Shown here: positions 1 to 7,623 of the stretch, piece by piece
Position numbering within the stretch: position 1 is the stretch's first letter
How the letters are laid out: each line of letters begins with the position of its first letter
NCBI RefSeq assembly: GCF_000299035.1
Contig: NZ_JH921517.1
Span: forward strand, 51,317-115,316
Reading direction: 5' to 3'
Length of the DNA stretch: 64,000 nt
DNA from: Bacillus bingmayongensis
GTDB taxonomy: Bacteria > Bacillota > Bacilli > Bacillales > Bacillaceae_G
The notes under the pieces: model-generated
Database searches by the model: none
Told to the model about the DNA's origin: nothing
The model's input: only the letters and a program-made list of their open reading frames with translations
Translations under genes and position numbers: made by a program

Positions 1-102
1 TACGAAAATATACTATCATTTTTTGTGGAAAATTTATATGTTTTTAATGAGAATTTTGAAGAAGGGATTGGAAATGAGTTACCGAATTTAGTTATAGAAT
101 AA
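1..102 (+). CDS. 3' end of a gene cut by the window edge
   Basis: An open frame runs from the first base to a TAA at 100-102 and encodes the last 33 residues of a protein. The tail is acidic and rich in Asn, Glu and Phe, and I recognise no family. It ends 9 bases before the next open frame and may be co-transcribed with it. With so little sequence, chance openness cannot be excluded. Confidence 0.4.
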   Translation, partial: YENILSFFVENLYVFNENFEEGIGNELPNLVIE

Positions 103-125
103 TTTTAAAGGTGTTGAATAGATAT

Positions 126-539
126 ATGTATCATCATACAAAAACAAAAGGTGATTTAGGTGTTTTAAAAGCTCAGGTAGATTTGTATGAAAAGGGGTAT
201 ATGATCTTAATTCCACATACAGAGCATTCTCCGTTTGATCTTGTAATTTATAAAGATGGCTTATTTAAGAGAGTGCAAGTTAAATATCGTGAATTGAATG
301 AGAAGGGAATGCTTGAAATCAGATTTCGTTCTAGTTATTCAACTAAAAATGGGGTAGCTATAAAAAATACAGATAAAGAAGAAATAGATATTTACTGTGT
401 ATACTGTCCTCAAACTGATTTGTGTTATTACTTTGATCCGAAAGTATTTTGTAAATCAATTAGTTTACGTATAGACCCTCCGAAGAATCATCAACAAAAA
501 AACATTAAATTTGCTGACGATTATAGAGAAATCCTGTAA
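126..539 (+). CDS. PD-(D/E)XK-like nuclease domain protein
   Basis: A small single-domain protein of 137 residues from this ATG (142 from an upstream GTG at 111). The order TKGDLG, then about 25 residues on SPFDLVI, then VQVKYR fits the PD-(D/E)XK nuclease core: a helix with an acidic residue, an Asp on a strand, and Q-x-K. It resembles the group-I-intron-endonuclease-like family PF11645. I chose the ATG because AAAGGTG at 107-113 would serve it as a ribosome site, though spacing is long; the GTG inside that site is possible. No methylase or specificity partner is nearby, so a restriction role is not supported. A weak terminator follows. The nuclease fold is inference from motif spacing; the substrate is unknown. 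Confidence 0.6.
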   Translation: MYHHTKTKGDLGVLKAQVDLYEKGYMILIPHTEHSPFDLVIYKDGLFKRVQVKYRELNEKGMLEIRFRSSYSTKNGVAIKNTDKEEIDIYCVYCPQTDLCYYFDPKVFCKSISLRIDPPKNHQQKNIKFADDYREIL

Positions 540-540
540 A

Positions 541-580
541 AGCCACTTTCGATTATGTTAGGTGGTTTTTCTTTTCTTTT
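541..580 (+). terminator. Rho-independent terminator
   Basis: GCCACTT (542-548) pairs with AGGTGGT (560-566) with one G-U pair, followed by a T-rich tract. It sits directly behind the nuclease-like gene. Confidence 0.55.
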
Positions 581-683
581 GAAATCTTACAATTCTGTAA
601 GGTAGATGTAAGGAAGTTCGATGGTAACAAAATGTCAGTTCTTTATAATTAAGGTAACGAAGATGACACGAGGAGGAAAAAAT

Positions 684-785
684 ATGAAAGGGTTAGTCGT
701 AACAGCTTTAACAGTAGCTTTTGGATTTGTAGCGTATGAGAAATTAACAGATGTAGTTGAAGTTGTAAAACATTTAGTAGCATAG
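684..785 (+). CDS. 33-residue hydrophobic peptide
   Basis: A short ORF of 33 codons with a strong ribosome site (AGGAGG at 671-676) 7 bases before ATG. The product has a hydrophobic N-terminal stretch (VVTALTVAFGFVAY) and a short charged tail ending in VVKHLVA, so it could be a single-span membrane peptide. No family is recognised. The good ribosome site is the main argument that it is translated. It lies about 40 bases upstream of another small membrane ORF and the two may share a transcript. Confidence 0.5.
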   Translation: MKGLVVTALTVAFGFVAYEKLTDVVEVVKHLVA

Positions 786-824
786 AGAGAATTGTGATGA
801 GAGGGAAAGGGAATGGGTAAATGA

Positions 825-1073
825 ATGGAATGGTTATTCGGAATTATAGGTGTCTGTAGTGTTATATTATTGTTATTTGTCCCAAGTGGAATACTAAGTT
901 CAACTACAAGTTTATTTTTTATGTGTTTACTTGCCTGTATTATGCTCATTATTATGTTTCTAATGAAACAAAGTAAGCCAATCTTCTTTTTTAGCATGAT
1001 TGTTGTTACAATTATTGTTCTCCAAATTATCACTCTTTTCGTATATCCTACAATTATAAAAGCTTTCCATTAA
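825..1073 (+). CDS. small integral membrane protein, unknown
   Basis: Encodes 82 residues that are almost wholly hydrophobic. Three membrane spans are likely (about residues 3-23, 28-46 and 52-75) with a short basic loop (MKQSKP) between the second and third. No family is recognised. A purine-rich stretch (GAGGGAAAGGGAATGGG) lies upstream; an ATG four bases earlier is out of frame. A terminator hairpin follows immediately, and a shortened bcr1 repeat abuts its T-tract. It is probably a lineage-specific gene. Confidence 0.5.
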   Translation: MEWLFGIIGVCSVILLLFVPSGILSSTTSLFFMCLLACIMLIIMFLMKQSKPIFFFSMIVVTIIVLQIITLFVYPTIIKAFH

Positions 1074-1077
1074 TGAG

Positions 1078-1110
1078 AAAATCCTCTACGTTATTTGCTG
1101 AGGGTTTTTT
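1078..1110 (+). terminator. Rho-independent terminator
   Basis: AAATCCTC (1079-1086) pairs with GAGGGTTT (1100-1107) and runs into six Ts. The bcr1-derived element starts within this T-tract. Confidence 0.6.
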
Positions 1111-1161
1111 ATCCCGCTATTTGCGGGCAGTAAGCCCCCACTGATGGAAGTTTCACTTTAT
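1108..1161 (+). repeat. bcr1 repeat, internally deleted 54-bp copy
   Basis: Flanked by TTTAT at 1108-1112 and 1157-1161. The left part (ATCCCGCTATTTGCGGGCAG, 1111-1130) and right part (CACTGATGGAAGTTTCAC) match the ends of the full copies at 18204-18362 and 19605-19764, but about 105 bp of the middle is missing. The remaining 160 bp to the next gene is AT-rich and shows nothing I can name. Confidence 0.8.
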
Positions 1162-1321
1162 ATGCATAAAGAGATTTTGTTGATGTAAATTTTTCATTTT
1201 TAATTATAAAAGTTAAATATTTTCATATTTCAAATAAATGTATTTGGAATGTTGTTTTCTTAACAGTCATTTGTTATATTTACTTTGAAGATACTTAAAA
1301 TCTAAAAAAAGAGGCGGACGT

Positions 1322-2320
1322 ATGGATAAAAAAGAAAATACGGTCGTATTGTTTCCGCAGTTGTCAGGGCGTTATATTGATCAAGGGTTTATGGCGCTGC
1401 GAGAGCGGAAGTTCGAAGATGCATTGCGCTGTTTTGAAATATTGCGTCAGTATAATGGAGAAACAGAACAAACAGAATTAGCTTCGGTTATTTGTTTATT
1501 AGAATTAAAGCGAATGGAAGAATCAAAAGAACGATGCGAGCAGCTGCTTGAAACAGGAACAGTCTTGTTTGGGGATATTCTTGAAACATACGTGACAATT
1601 TTAGTTCAAACAAATGATTACGTAGGTGTAATTGAAACTGTTGAAGAGGTTTTGCAGAAGAAAGAATTGACCGTAGAGCAAAGAGAAAAATTAGCACAGC
1701 TTGCTCAGTTTGCGGAGAATATGCTAAACGGTGAGGAAACAACGCCGATAGAATCTGATTTTGATCTGGAAGAATTTTCGAAGAATCTATTTGTAGAAAA
1801 TTTTGGGCAGCAATTGCAGGTAATTAATGCTCTATTACTTAAAAACCTCGAAAAAGCTTTGCCAGCTTTACAGAAATTTCTTATTGATGGCACGAGACAT
1901 CCGTATTTAAAAACTTCCATTATATACAAAATGGTGGAGAAGCGTATGGAAGAAGAAATAGAAGTAGAGAAATTTGGCGAAAGAATAGTGATTATCCCAG
2001 CTCATTTGGGTCATAATGATGAGTATTCGAAAAAAGTCATACATATATTATCTAATCGTTTAGAAAGTGATAATCCAAATATGTTTGAGGCAATTATTAC
2101 ATATTGGAGAGAAATGCAAGCTAGTATTTTCCCGTTCCCATTACTAATGGATAAGCACGAAGTTTGGGCAGCAGTTTTAGAGAGAATCGGGAGAAAACGT
2201 TTCGGGTTGATAATCGATGAAGAGGAACTTATGGTAGCGTATAATATTACCGTTGAAGAGTTTCATATTGCATATCAATGGTTTTTACGTGTGGAGAGAG
2301 AAGGGCATTTACCCGTATAA
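1322..2320 (+). CDS. ysoA: TPR-repeat protein YsoA
   Basis: A soluble 332-residue protein. The N-terminal half (about residues 14-120) shows paired amphipathic helices of tetratricopeptide type, for example GFMALRERKFEDALRCFEIL near residue 20. The C-terminal part is helical and ends in a segment rich in aromatic residues. Position directly upstream of tig matches ysoA of B. subtilis. The family function is not established; TPR domains generally bind proteins. ATG is preceded by GAGGCGG with short spacing. The tig promoter lies just after its stop, so the two are probably separate transcription units. Confidence 0.75.
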   Translation: MDKKENTVVLFPQLSGRYIDQGFMALRERKFEDALRCFEILRQYNGETEQTELASVICLLELKRMEESKERCEQLLETGTVLFGDILETYVTILVQTNDYVGVIETVEEVLQKKELTVEQREKLAQLAQFAENMLNGEETTPIESDFDLEEFSKNLFVENFGQQLQVINALLLKNLEKALPALQKFLIDGTRHPYLKTSIIYKMVEKRMEEEIEVEKFGERIVIIPAHLGHNDEYSKKVIHILSNRLESDNPNMFEAIITYWREMQASIFPFPLLMDKHEVWAAVLERIGRKRFGLIIDEEELMVAYNITVEEFHIAYQWFLRVEREGHLPV

Positions 2321-2344
2321 TTATGAAAAAGAATCGTTCAGTTA

Positions 2345-2372
2345 TTGAAACGAGAATATTCTATGTTATAAT
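2345..2372 (+). promoter_or_regulatory. sigmaA promoter of tig
   Basis: TTGAAA (2345-2350), a 16-bp spacer, and a perfect TATAAT (2367-2372). Transcription would start near 2379, about 275 bases before the tig ATG, leaving a long untranslated leader. Confidence 0.7.
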
Positions 2373-2379
2373 GTAAGGG

Positions 2380-2650
2380 TTGCAAAAGGCTGAATTATGC
2401 CTGTTTGTAAGAGGAGAGAAGTATAATTCTCTTACTTAATATGTTTCATATTATTCTCGAACAAAATATACCGTGTTTGTCTTATAGACAAATAGTAGAT
2501 TGAGAATCGCATGTCTTAAAGCTTATTGCTAGAAGATTAGAAAGCTTGAATAAAATTGGCTTCTGTGCTTGCATTGTTTCTAAAAAAGAAAGAATGGAAA
2601 TCTCAATCTGTAGTGGTATGTGCATACATTATTATAGTTGGAGGGAAAGA
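2380..2650 (+). other. long 5' leader of tig
   Basis: About 270 bases lie between the predicted start of transcription and the tig ribosome site (GGAGGGAAAG). A 7-bp perfect inverted repeat, GTAAGAG (2407-2413) with CTCTTAC (2429-2435), forms a hairpin near the 5' end. No terminator-like hairpin and no known riboswitch consensus is seen. A role in regulation or RNA stability is only possible. Confidence 0.35.
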
Positions 2651-2654
2651 ATAA

Positions 2655-3938
2655 ATGGCTGCAAAATGGGAAAAATTAGAAGGTAACGTTGGCGTTTTAA
2701 CAATCGAAGTTGATGCTAAAGAAGTAAACAACTCTATCGACGCTGCGTTCAAAAAAGTAGTAAAAACAATTAACGTACCTGGTTTCCGTAAAGGAAAAAT
2801 GCCTCGTCCGTTATTCGAACAACGCTTTGGTGTTGAATCTTTATACCAAGATGCTTTAGATATTATCTTACCAAAAGCATACGGTGAAGCAATCGATGAA
2901 ACTGGTATCTTCCCAGTTGCTCATCCTGAAATCGACATCGAGAAATTCGAGAAAAACGAAAACTTAATCTTCACTGCAAAAGTTACTGTAAAACCTGAAG
3001 TGAAATTAGGTGAATACAAAGGACTAGCAGTAGAAAAAGTTGAAACAACTGTAACTGACGAAGATGTAGAGAACGAATTAAAATCTTTACAAGAACGTCA
3101 AGCTGAACTTGTTGTTAAAGAAGAAGGTACTGCTGAAAACGGCGATACAGCTGTAATCGACTTTGAAGGTTTCGTTGATGGCGAAGCATTCGAAGGCGGA
3201 AAAGGCGAGAACTACTCTCTAGCAATCGGTTCTGGTACATTCATCCCAGGTTTTGAAGAGCAATTAATTGGTCTAAAAGCTGGCGAGTCAAAAGACGTTG
3301 AAGTATCATTCCCAGAAGAGTACCATGCAGAAGAACTTGCTGGTAAACCAGCAACATTTAAAGTAACAGTTCATGAAATTAAAGCAAAAGAACTTCCTGC
3401 TTTAGATGACGAGTTCGCTAAAGATGCAGACGAAGAAGTTGCAACTCTTGATGAGTTAAAAGCAAAACTTCGTGCAAACTTAGAAGAAGGCAAAAAGCAC
3501 GAAGCTGAGCACAAAGTTCGTGACGAAGTAGTAGAAAAAGCTGCTGCTAACGCTGAAATCGAAATTCCAGAAGCTATGATCGAAACTGAGTTAGATCGTA
3601 TGGTTCGCGAATTCGAACAACGCTTAAGCCAACAAGGTATGAACCTTGAGCTTTACTACCAATTCACAGGTACTGATGCTGACAAGTTAAAAGAACAAAT
3701 GAAAGAAGATGCACAAAAACGTGTAAGAATCAACCTTGTTCTTGAAGCTATCATTGAAGCTGAAAACATCGAAGTTACTGAAGAAGAAGTAACTGCAGAA
3801 GTTGAAAAAATGGCTGCAATGTACAACATGCCAGTTGACGCTATCACACAAGCTCTTGGAAGCTTAGATGCTTTATCTGAAGATCTTAAAGTTCGTAAAG
3901 CTGTAGACTTCTTAGTAGACAACAGCAAAGCTGCATAA
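2655..3938 (+). CDS. tig: trigger factor, ribosome-bound chaperone
   Basis: Trigger factor binds ribosomal protein L23 at the exit tunnel and shields and folds nascent chains; it also has peptidyl-prolyl isomerase activity. The ribosome-binding signature GFRKGKMP is at residues 43-50, followed by an FKBP-type isomerase domain (about 160-245, with [16 protein letters not shown]) and a helical C-terminal chaperone body. The length of 427 residues is normal. The codons are strongly optimised, as expected of an abundant protein. It has its own sigmaA promoter upstream and its own terminator, so it is likely monocistronic. ATG follows GGAGGGAAAG. Confident. Confidence 0.97.
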   Translation: MAAKWEKLEGNVGVLTIEVDAKEVNNSIDAAFKKVVKTINVPGFRKGKMPRPLFEQRFGVESLYQDALDIILPKAYGEAIDETGIFPVAHPEIDIEKFEKNENLIFTAKVTVKPEVKLGEYKGLAVEKVETTVTDEDVENELKSLQERQAELVVKEEGTAENGDTAVIDFEGFVDGEAFEGGKGENYSLAIGSGTFIPGFEEQLIGLKAGESKDVEVSFPEEYHAEELAGKPATFKVTVHEIKAKELPALDDEFAKDADEEVATLDELKAKLRANLEEGKKHEAEHKVRDEVVEKAAANAEIEIPEAMIETELDRMVREFEQRLSQQGMNLELYYQFTGTDADKLKEQMKEDAQKRVRINLVLEAIIEAENIEVTEEEVTAEVEKMAAMYNMPVDAITQALGSLDALSEDLKVRKAVDFLVDNSKAA

Positions 3939-3944
3939 TAAAAT

Positions 3945-3980
3945 AACAAGGCACGATTTTTGATCGTGTCTTGTTTTATA
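3945..3980 (+). terminator. Rho-independent terminator of tig
   Basis: ACAAGGCACGAT pairs with ATCGTGTCTTGT around a short loop, followed by TTTTA. Confidence 0.85.
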
Positions 3981-4203
3981 AATATAGAAATATATTTATA
4001 AAACTTTTCGATGAAGAAGGAAATGATCCTTCTAAAGTCGAATATACATATTTCAAAAGTTTTAAAAATTTTTTATTTGTACATAACTAGTCATATTATT
4101 TGTATTTCTCGCCACGTAGTGACATAATATGTATTTACATACGATACATTTATCGTGTACATACGAAGGCAAGAGATTAGCACTTTGTAAGGGGTGTGAA
4201 AAT

Positions 4204-5463
4204 ATGTTTAAATTTAATGATGAAAAAGGGCAATTAAAATGTTCTTTCTGTGGTAAAACACAAACGCAAGTCCGAAAACTTGTTGCTGGTCCAGGTGTTT
4301 ACATTTGTGATGAGTGTATTGAGCTTTGTACAGAGATTGTGCAAGAGGAGCTTGCGAAAGACGAGGAAGTAGAATTCAAAGATGTACCGAAACCGGTAGA
4401 AATTCGTGAAATCTTAGATGAGTATGTCATCGGACAAGACAATGCGAAAAAAGCACTAGCGGTAGCGGTATATAATCATTACAAACGCATTAATTCTAAC
4501 AGCAAAATTGATGATGTAGAATTGGCGAAAAGTAATATCGCACTTATCGGGCCAACTGGTAGTGGTAAAACACTATTGGCACAAACATTAGCGCGTATTT
4601 TAAATGTTCCATTTGCAATCGCGGACGCAACATCTTTAACAGAAGCTGGATATGTAGGTGAAGATGTAGAAAACATTTTACTAAAACTTATTCAAGCTGC
4701 TGATTACGATGTAGAGAAAGCTGAAAAAGGAATTATTTATATTGATGAGATTGATAAAGTGGCGCGTAAGTCAGAAAATCCATCAATTACACGCGATGTG
4801 TCTGGTGAGGGTGTACAGCAGGCCCTTCTGAAAATTTTAGAAGGTACTGTAGCAAGCGTTCCACCTCAAGGTGGTCGCAAACATCCGCATCAAGAGTTTA
4901 TTCAAATTGATACAACGAACATTTTATTCATTTGTGGTGGTGCGTTTGATGGCATCGAGCCAATTATTAAACGTCGCCTTGGTGAAAAAGTAATTGGATT
5001 TGGTTCAGAGAAGAAAAATGCTGATGTAAATGAAAAGCATGTTTTATCTCACGTATTACCAGAAGACCTTTTACGATTTGGTTTAATTCCAGAGTTTATT
5101 GGTCGTCTTCCAGTTATTGCAAACCTAGAGCCGCTTGATGAAGATGCTCTTGTTGATATTTTAACAAAACCGAAAAATGCGCTTGTGAAACAGTTCCAAA
5201 AATTATTGGAGCTTGACGATGTTGAGCTTGAATTTGAAGAAGGAGCACTGATTGAAATTGCGAAAAAAGCAATTGAACGTAAAACAGGTGCTCGTGGACT
5301 TCGTTCTATTATTGAAGGCTTAATGCTAGATGTAATGTTCGAACTTCCATCTCGTAAAGATATCGAGAAGTGTATTCTTTCAAAAGAAACAGTAGCGGAC
5401 AATGCACCGCCAAAATTGGTGTTACAAGACGGTACTGTACTTGATACAAAAACATCTGCATAG
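4204..5463 (+). CDS. clpX: ATP-dependent Clp protease ATPase subunit ClpX
   Basis: The AAA+ unfoldase that feeds substrates to ClpP. From ATG 4204 the protein has 419 residues and starts MFKFND as in relatives; the frame is open upstream to 4129 but that extension is not conserved. The N-terminal zinc domain has Cys13, 16, 35 and 38. Walker A (GPTGSGKT) is at 116-123, Walker B (YIDEID) near 178-183, and the ClpP-docking loop motif IGFG lies near residue 267. Ribosome site AAGGGG precedes the start. It lies between tig and lonB, as in B. subtilis. Terminators before and after make it a separate unit. Confidence 0.97.
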   Translation: MFKFNDEKGQLKCSFCGKTQTQVRKLVAGPGVYICDECIELCTEIVQEELAKDEEVEFKDVPKPVEIREILDEYVIGQDNAKKALAVAVYNHYKRINSNSKIDDVELAKSNIALIGPTGSGKTLLAQTLARILNVPFAIADATSLTEAGYVGEDVENILLKLIQAADYDVEKAEKGIIYIDEIDKVARKSENPSITRDVSGEGVQQALLKILEGTVASVPPQGGRKHPHQEFIQIDTTNILFICGGAFDGIEPIIKRRLGEKVIGFGSEKKNADVNEKHVLSHVLPEDLLRFGLIPEFIGRLPVIANLEPLDEDALVDILTKPKNALVKQFQKLLELDDVELEFEEGALIEIAKKAIERKTGARGLRSIIEGLMLDVMFELPSRKDIEKCILSKETVADNAPPKLVLQDGTVLDTKTSA

Positions 5464-5472
5464 TGTAAGAAT

Positions 5473-5505
5473 GAAACAGCAATTTTTATAATTGCTGTTT
5501 CTTAT
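5473..5505 (+). terminator. Rho-independent terminator of clpX
   Basis: GAAACAGCAATT pairs with AATTGCTGTTTC, followed by a T-rich stretch. Confidence 0.88.
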
Positions 5506-5508
5506 TAT

Positions 5509-5538
5509 GTTTAGCACTATTCCTCCCAGGAAATACTA
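5509..5538 (+). promoter_or_regulatory. probable sigmaF promoter of lonB
   Basis: GTTTA (5509-5513), 15 bp, then GGAAATACTA (5529-5538) matches the forespore sigmaF pattern (GYWTA, 15-16 bp, GGNRANANTW). B. subtilis lonB is transcribed by sigmaF, which supports the reading. The ATG at 5567 is about 30 bases downstream. Confidence 0.6.
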
Positions 5539-5566
5539 AATGGTAAAACATAGCGGGAGGAAATAA

Positions 5567-7240
5567 ATGATGAGCTGGACAAATATATTCTTACTTGTTC
5601 AACTTGTTTTTGGTGTAATCGTCGGATTATATTTCTGGCATTTGCTCCGAAACCAGCGAACACAAAAAGTTTCAATTGATCGAGAATCGAAAAAAGAATT
5701 AGAACAACTTCGCAAAATGCGCGAGGTCTCTTTGACAGAACCGCTTGCTGAAAAGGTACGTCCTACATCTTTTTTAGATATTGTAGGGCAAGAGGATGGA
5801 ATTAGATCATTAAAGGCGGCGCTTTGTGGACCGAACCCGCAGCATGTCATTATATACGGCCCCCCTGGAGTAGGGAAAACGGCAGCGGCACGTCTTGTGT
5901 TAGAAGAAGCGAAGAGAAATCAAAAATCACCATTTCGTATGAATGCAACATTTATTGAACTGGATGCAACAACAGCGCGTTTTGATGAGCGTGGTATTGC
6001 TGATCCGTTAATTGGATCGGTACATGATCCGATTTATCAAGGGGCAGGCGCAATGGGACAAGCGGGAATTCCTCAGCCAAAAAAAGGTGCTGTAACAGAT
6101 GCGCATGGCGGCATTTTATTTATTGATGAGATTGGTGAGTTGCATCCAATCCAGATGAATAAAATGTTAAAAGTATTAGAAGATCGTAAAGTGTTTTTGG
6201 AAAGTGCATACTATAGCGAAGAAAATTCAATGATTCCAACATACATACATGATATTTTTCAAAAAGGCTTACCAGCAGATTTTCGCTTAGTTGGAGCGAC
6301 AACTCGTTCTCCAGATGAAATTCCTCCGGCTATTCGTTCTCGTTGTTTAGAAGTTTTCTTCCGTGAACTCGATACAGAAGAAATTCAAAAAGTAGCGAAG
6401 AATGCAGCAGAAAAAGTAAAGATGGAAATTGGGGAACAAGGTATTGAAATAATTGGAATGTATGCAAGGAATGGAAGAGAAGCCATTAATCTTGTGCAAA
6501 TTTCTGCAGGGATGGCGATTAATGAGGGCCGCTCATTTATTAAAGATGAGGATATTGAATGGGTCGTTCATTCTAGCCAGCTTACTCCAAAATATGAAAA
6601 GCGTATTTATCCAATTCCGAAGATTGGTCTTGTAAATGGTCTTGCAGTATATGGACCGAATACAGGGGCGTTATTAGAAATTGAAGCAACAGCAATTCCA
6701 GCTACGGACAAGGGTTCGATAAATGTTACAGGAATTGTGGAAGAAGAGAGCATTGGTAGTCAAACGAAATCAATCCGTCGTAAAAGCATGGCGAAAGGTT
6801 CAGTTGACAATGTTTTGACAGTCCTTCGTTCTCTCGATTTGTTGCCAGAAGGATATGATATACATATTAATTTTCCAGGTGGGATTCCAATTGACGGGCC
6901 TTCAGCAGGAATTGCAATGGCAACAGGAGTATACTCCGCTCTGCATCGTGTTTATGTGAATAACGAAATCGCAATGACAGGAGAAATAAGTATTCATGGA
7001 GAAGTGAAACCAGTTGGCGGCGTATATGCAAAAGTGAAAGCAGCGAAAAAAGCAGGAGCGAAAAGAGTTATCATTCCTGCTGAAAATATGCAACCATTTT
7101 TATATACGATAAAAGACATTGAGATTATTCCCGTTCGAAAATTAAAGGAAGTTTTTGAATTAACATTCGTACAAGAAAATTTGCATCGTGAAATCGATGT
7201 GCGCCATAAGGTAGATGAAGGCGATGTACAATCGATGTAA
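5567..7240 (+). CDS. lonB: forespore Lon-like protease LonB
   Basis: A membrane-anchored ATP-dependent serine protease of 557 residues. One N-terminal transmembrane segment (about residues 5-24, IFLLVQLVFGVIVGLYF) is followed by an AAA+ domain with Walker A GPPGVGKT at 98-105 and FIDEIGE as Walker B, then a Lon protease domain with the Ser446/Lys489 dyad (GPSAGIAMA and GGVYAKVK). It lacks the long N-terminal substrate domain of LonA, as is typical of LonB. In B. subtilis it is made in the forespore. ATG at 5570 directly follows and is an equal start candidate. Confidence 0.93.
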   Translation: MMSWTNIFLLVQLVFGVIVGLYFWHLLRNQRTQKVSIDRESKKELEQLRKMREVSLTEPLAEKVRPTSFLDIVGQEDGIRSLKAALCGPNPQHVIIYGPPGVGKTAAARLVLEEAKRNQKSPFRMNATFIELDATTARFDERGIADPLIGSVHDPIYQGAGAMGQAGIPQPKKGAVTDAHGGILFIDEIGELHPIQMNKMLKVLEDRKVFLESAYYSEENSMIPTYIHDIFQKGLPADFRLVGATTRSPDEIPPAIRSRCLEVFFRELDTEEIQKVAKNAAEKVKMEIGEQGIEIIGMYARNGREAINLVQISAGMAINEGRSFIKDEDIEWVVHSSQLTPKYEKRIYPIPKIGLVNGLAVYGPNTGALLEIEATAIPATDKGSINVTGIVEEESIGSQTKSIRRKSMAKGSVDNVLTVLRSLDLLPEGYDIHINFPGGIPIDGPSAGIAMATGVYSALHRVYVNNEIAMTGEISIHGEVKPVGGVYAKVKAAKKAGAKRVIIPAENMQPFLYTIKDIEIIPVRKLKEVFELTFVQENLHREIDVRHKVDEGDVQSM

Positions 7241-7272
7241 TATGAATTTGAATATCTAATAGGTGATTTCGT

Positions 7273-7431
7273 TTTATCCCACATTAACAGGCAGTAAGAC
7301 CCCTACCTCAAAAATCAGCAAAAGCAAAGAAGTTAGGTGGGGGGGCGGGCTGCCCGTAAAATCCAGATTGGTGAGGGCTAATAATCAGTGAGGGATGAAG
7401 AAAACTAACGCTGATTAAAGTTTCATTTTAT
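7273..7431 (+). repeat. bcr1 repeat, diverged full-length copy
   Basis: About 159 bp between TTTAT at 7273-7277 and 7427-7431. The segment after the left end differs from other copies (ACATTAACAG instead of GCTATTTGCG) but the inner hairpin arms (CCCCTACCTC and GTTAGGTGGGG) and the right end (CTGATTAAAGTTTCA) are kept. Confidence 0.82.
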
Positions 7432-7465
7432 GTGAGCGTCTACTAGAGCATAATAATATTTGCCA

Positions 7466-7512
7466 GACTTCGTTTAAGTTTGTATGCTTAAGCGGGGTCC
7501 CTTTTTCTTTTT
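7466..7512 (+). terminator. Rho-independent terminator between lonB and lonA
   Basis: A 13-bp stem between 7466-7478 and 7487-7499, with three G-U pairs and an 8-base loop, is followed by CCTTTTTCTTTTTT. It lies behind the bcr1 repeat. Confidence 0.75.
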
Positions 7513-7535
7513 TGGAACAGAAAAAGCAGGGGATT

Positions 7536-7564
7536 TGCAATTGCAAGGAATCTCTGCAATTGCA
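7536..7564 (+). promoter_or_regulatory. paired palindromes over the lonA promoter
   Basis: The perfect palindrome TGCAATTGCA occurs at 7536-7545 and again at 7555-7564, 19 bp centre to centre. The second overlaps the putative -35 box. The spacing of nearly two helical turns suggests a binding site for a dimeric repressor, but I cannot name it. Confidence 0.45.
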
Positions 7565-7588
7565 TCAAGGTGTATTGTAATATAAAAT
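7560..7588 (+). promoter_or_regulatory. sigmaA-type promoter of lonA
   Basis: TTGCAT (7560-7565), a 17-bp spacer and TAAAAT (7583-7588), about 35 bases before the lonA ATG. Confidence 0.5.
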
Positions 7589-7623
7589 AGTTGAACAGGA
7601 GTTTAATTTATTATGGAGGTGCT

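Noticed and set aside
111-539. Restriction-modification system
   Set aside because: Only a nuclease-like domain is present; no methyltransferase or specificity gene in the window.
635-1033. 132-codon minus-strand frame across the two small membrane ORFs
   Set aside because: The plus-strand ORFs have a ribosome site and coherent hydrophobic products, while this frame has neither.
4129-4203. Upstream extension of clpX
   Set aside because: Adds 25 residues absent from the family; the ribosome site AAGGGG fits ATG 4204.
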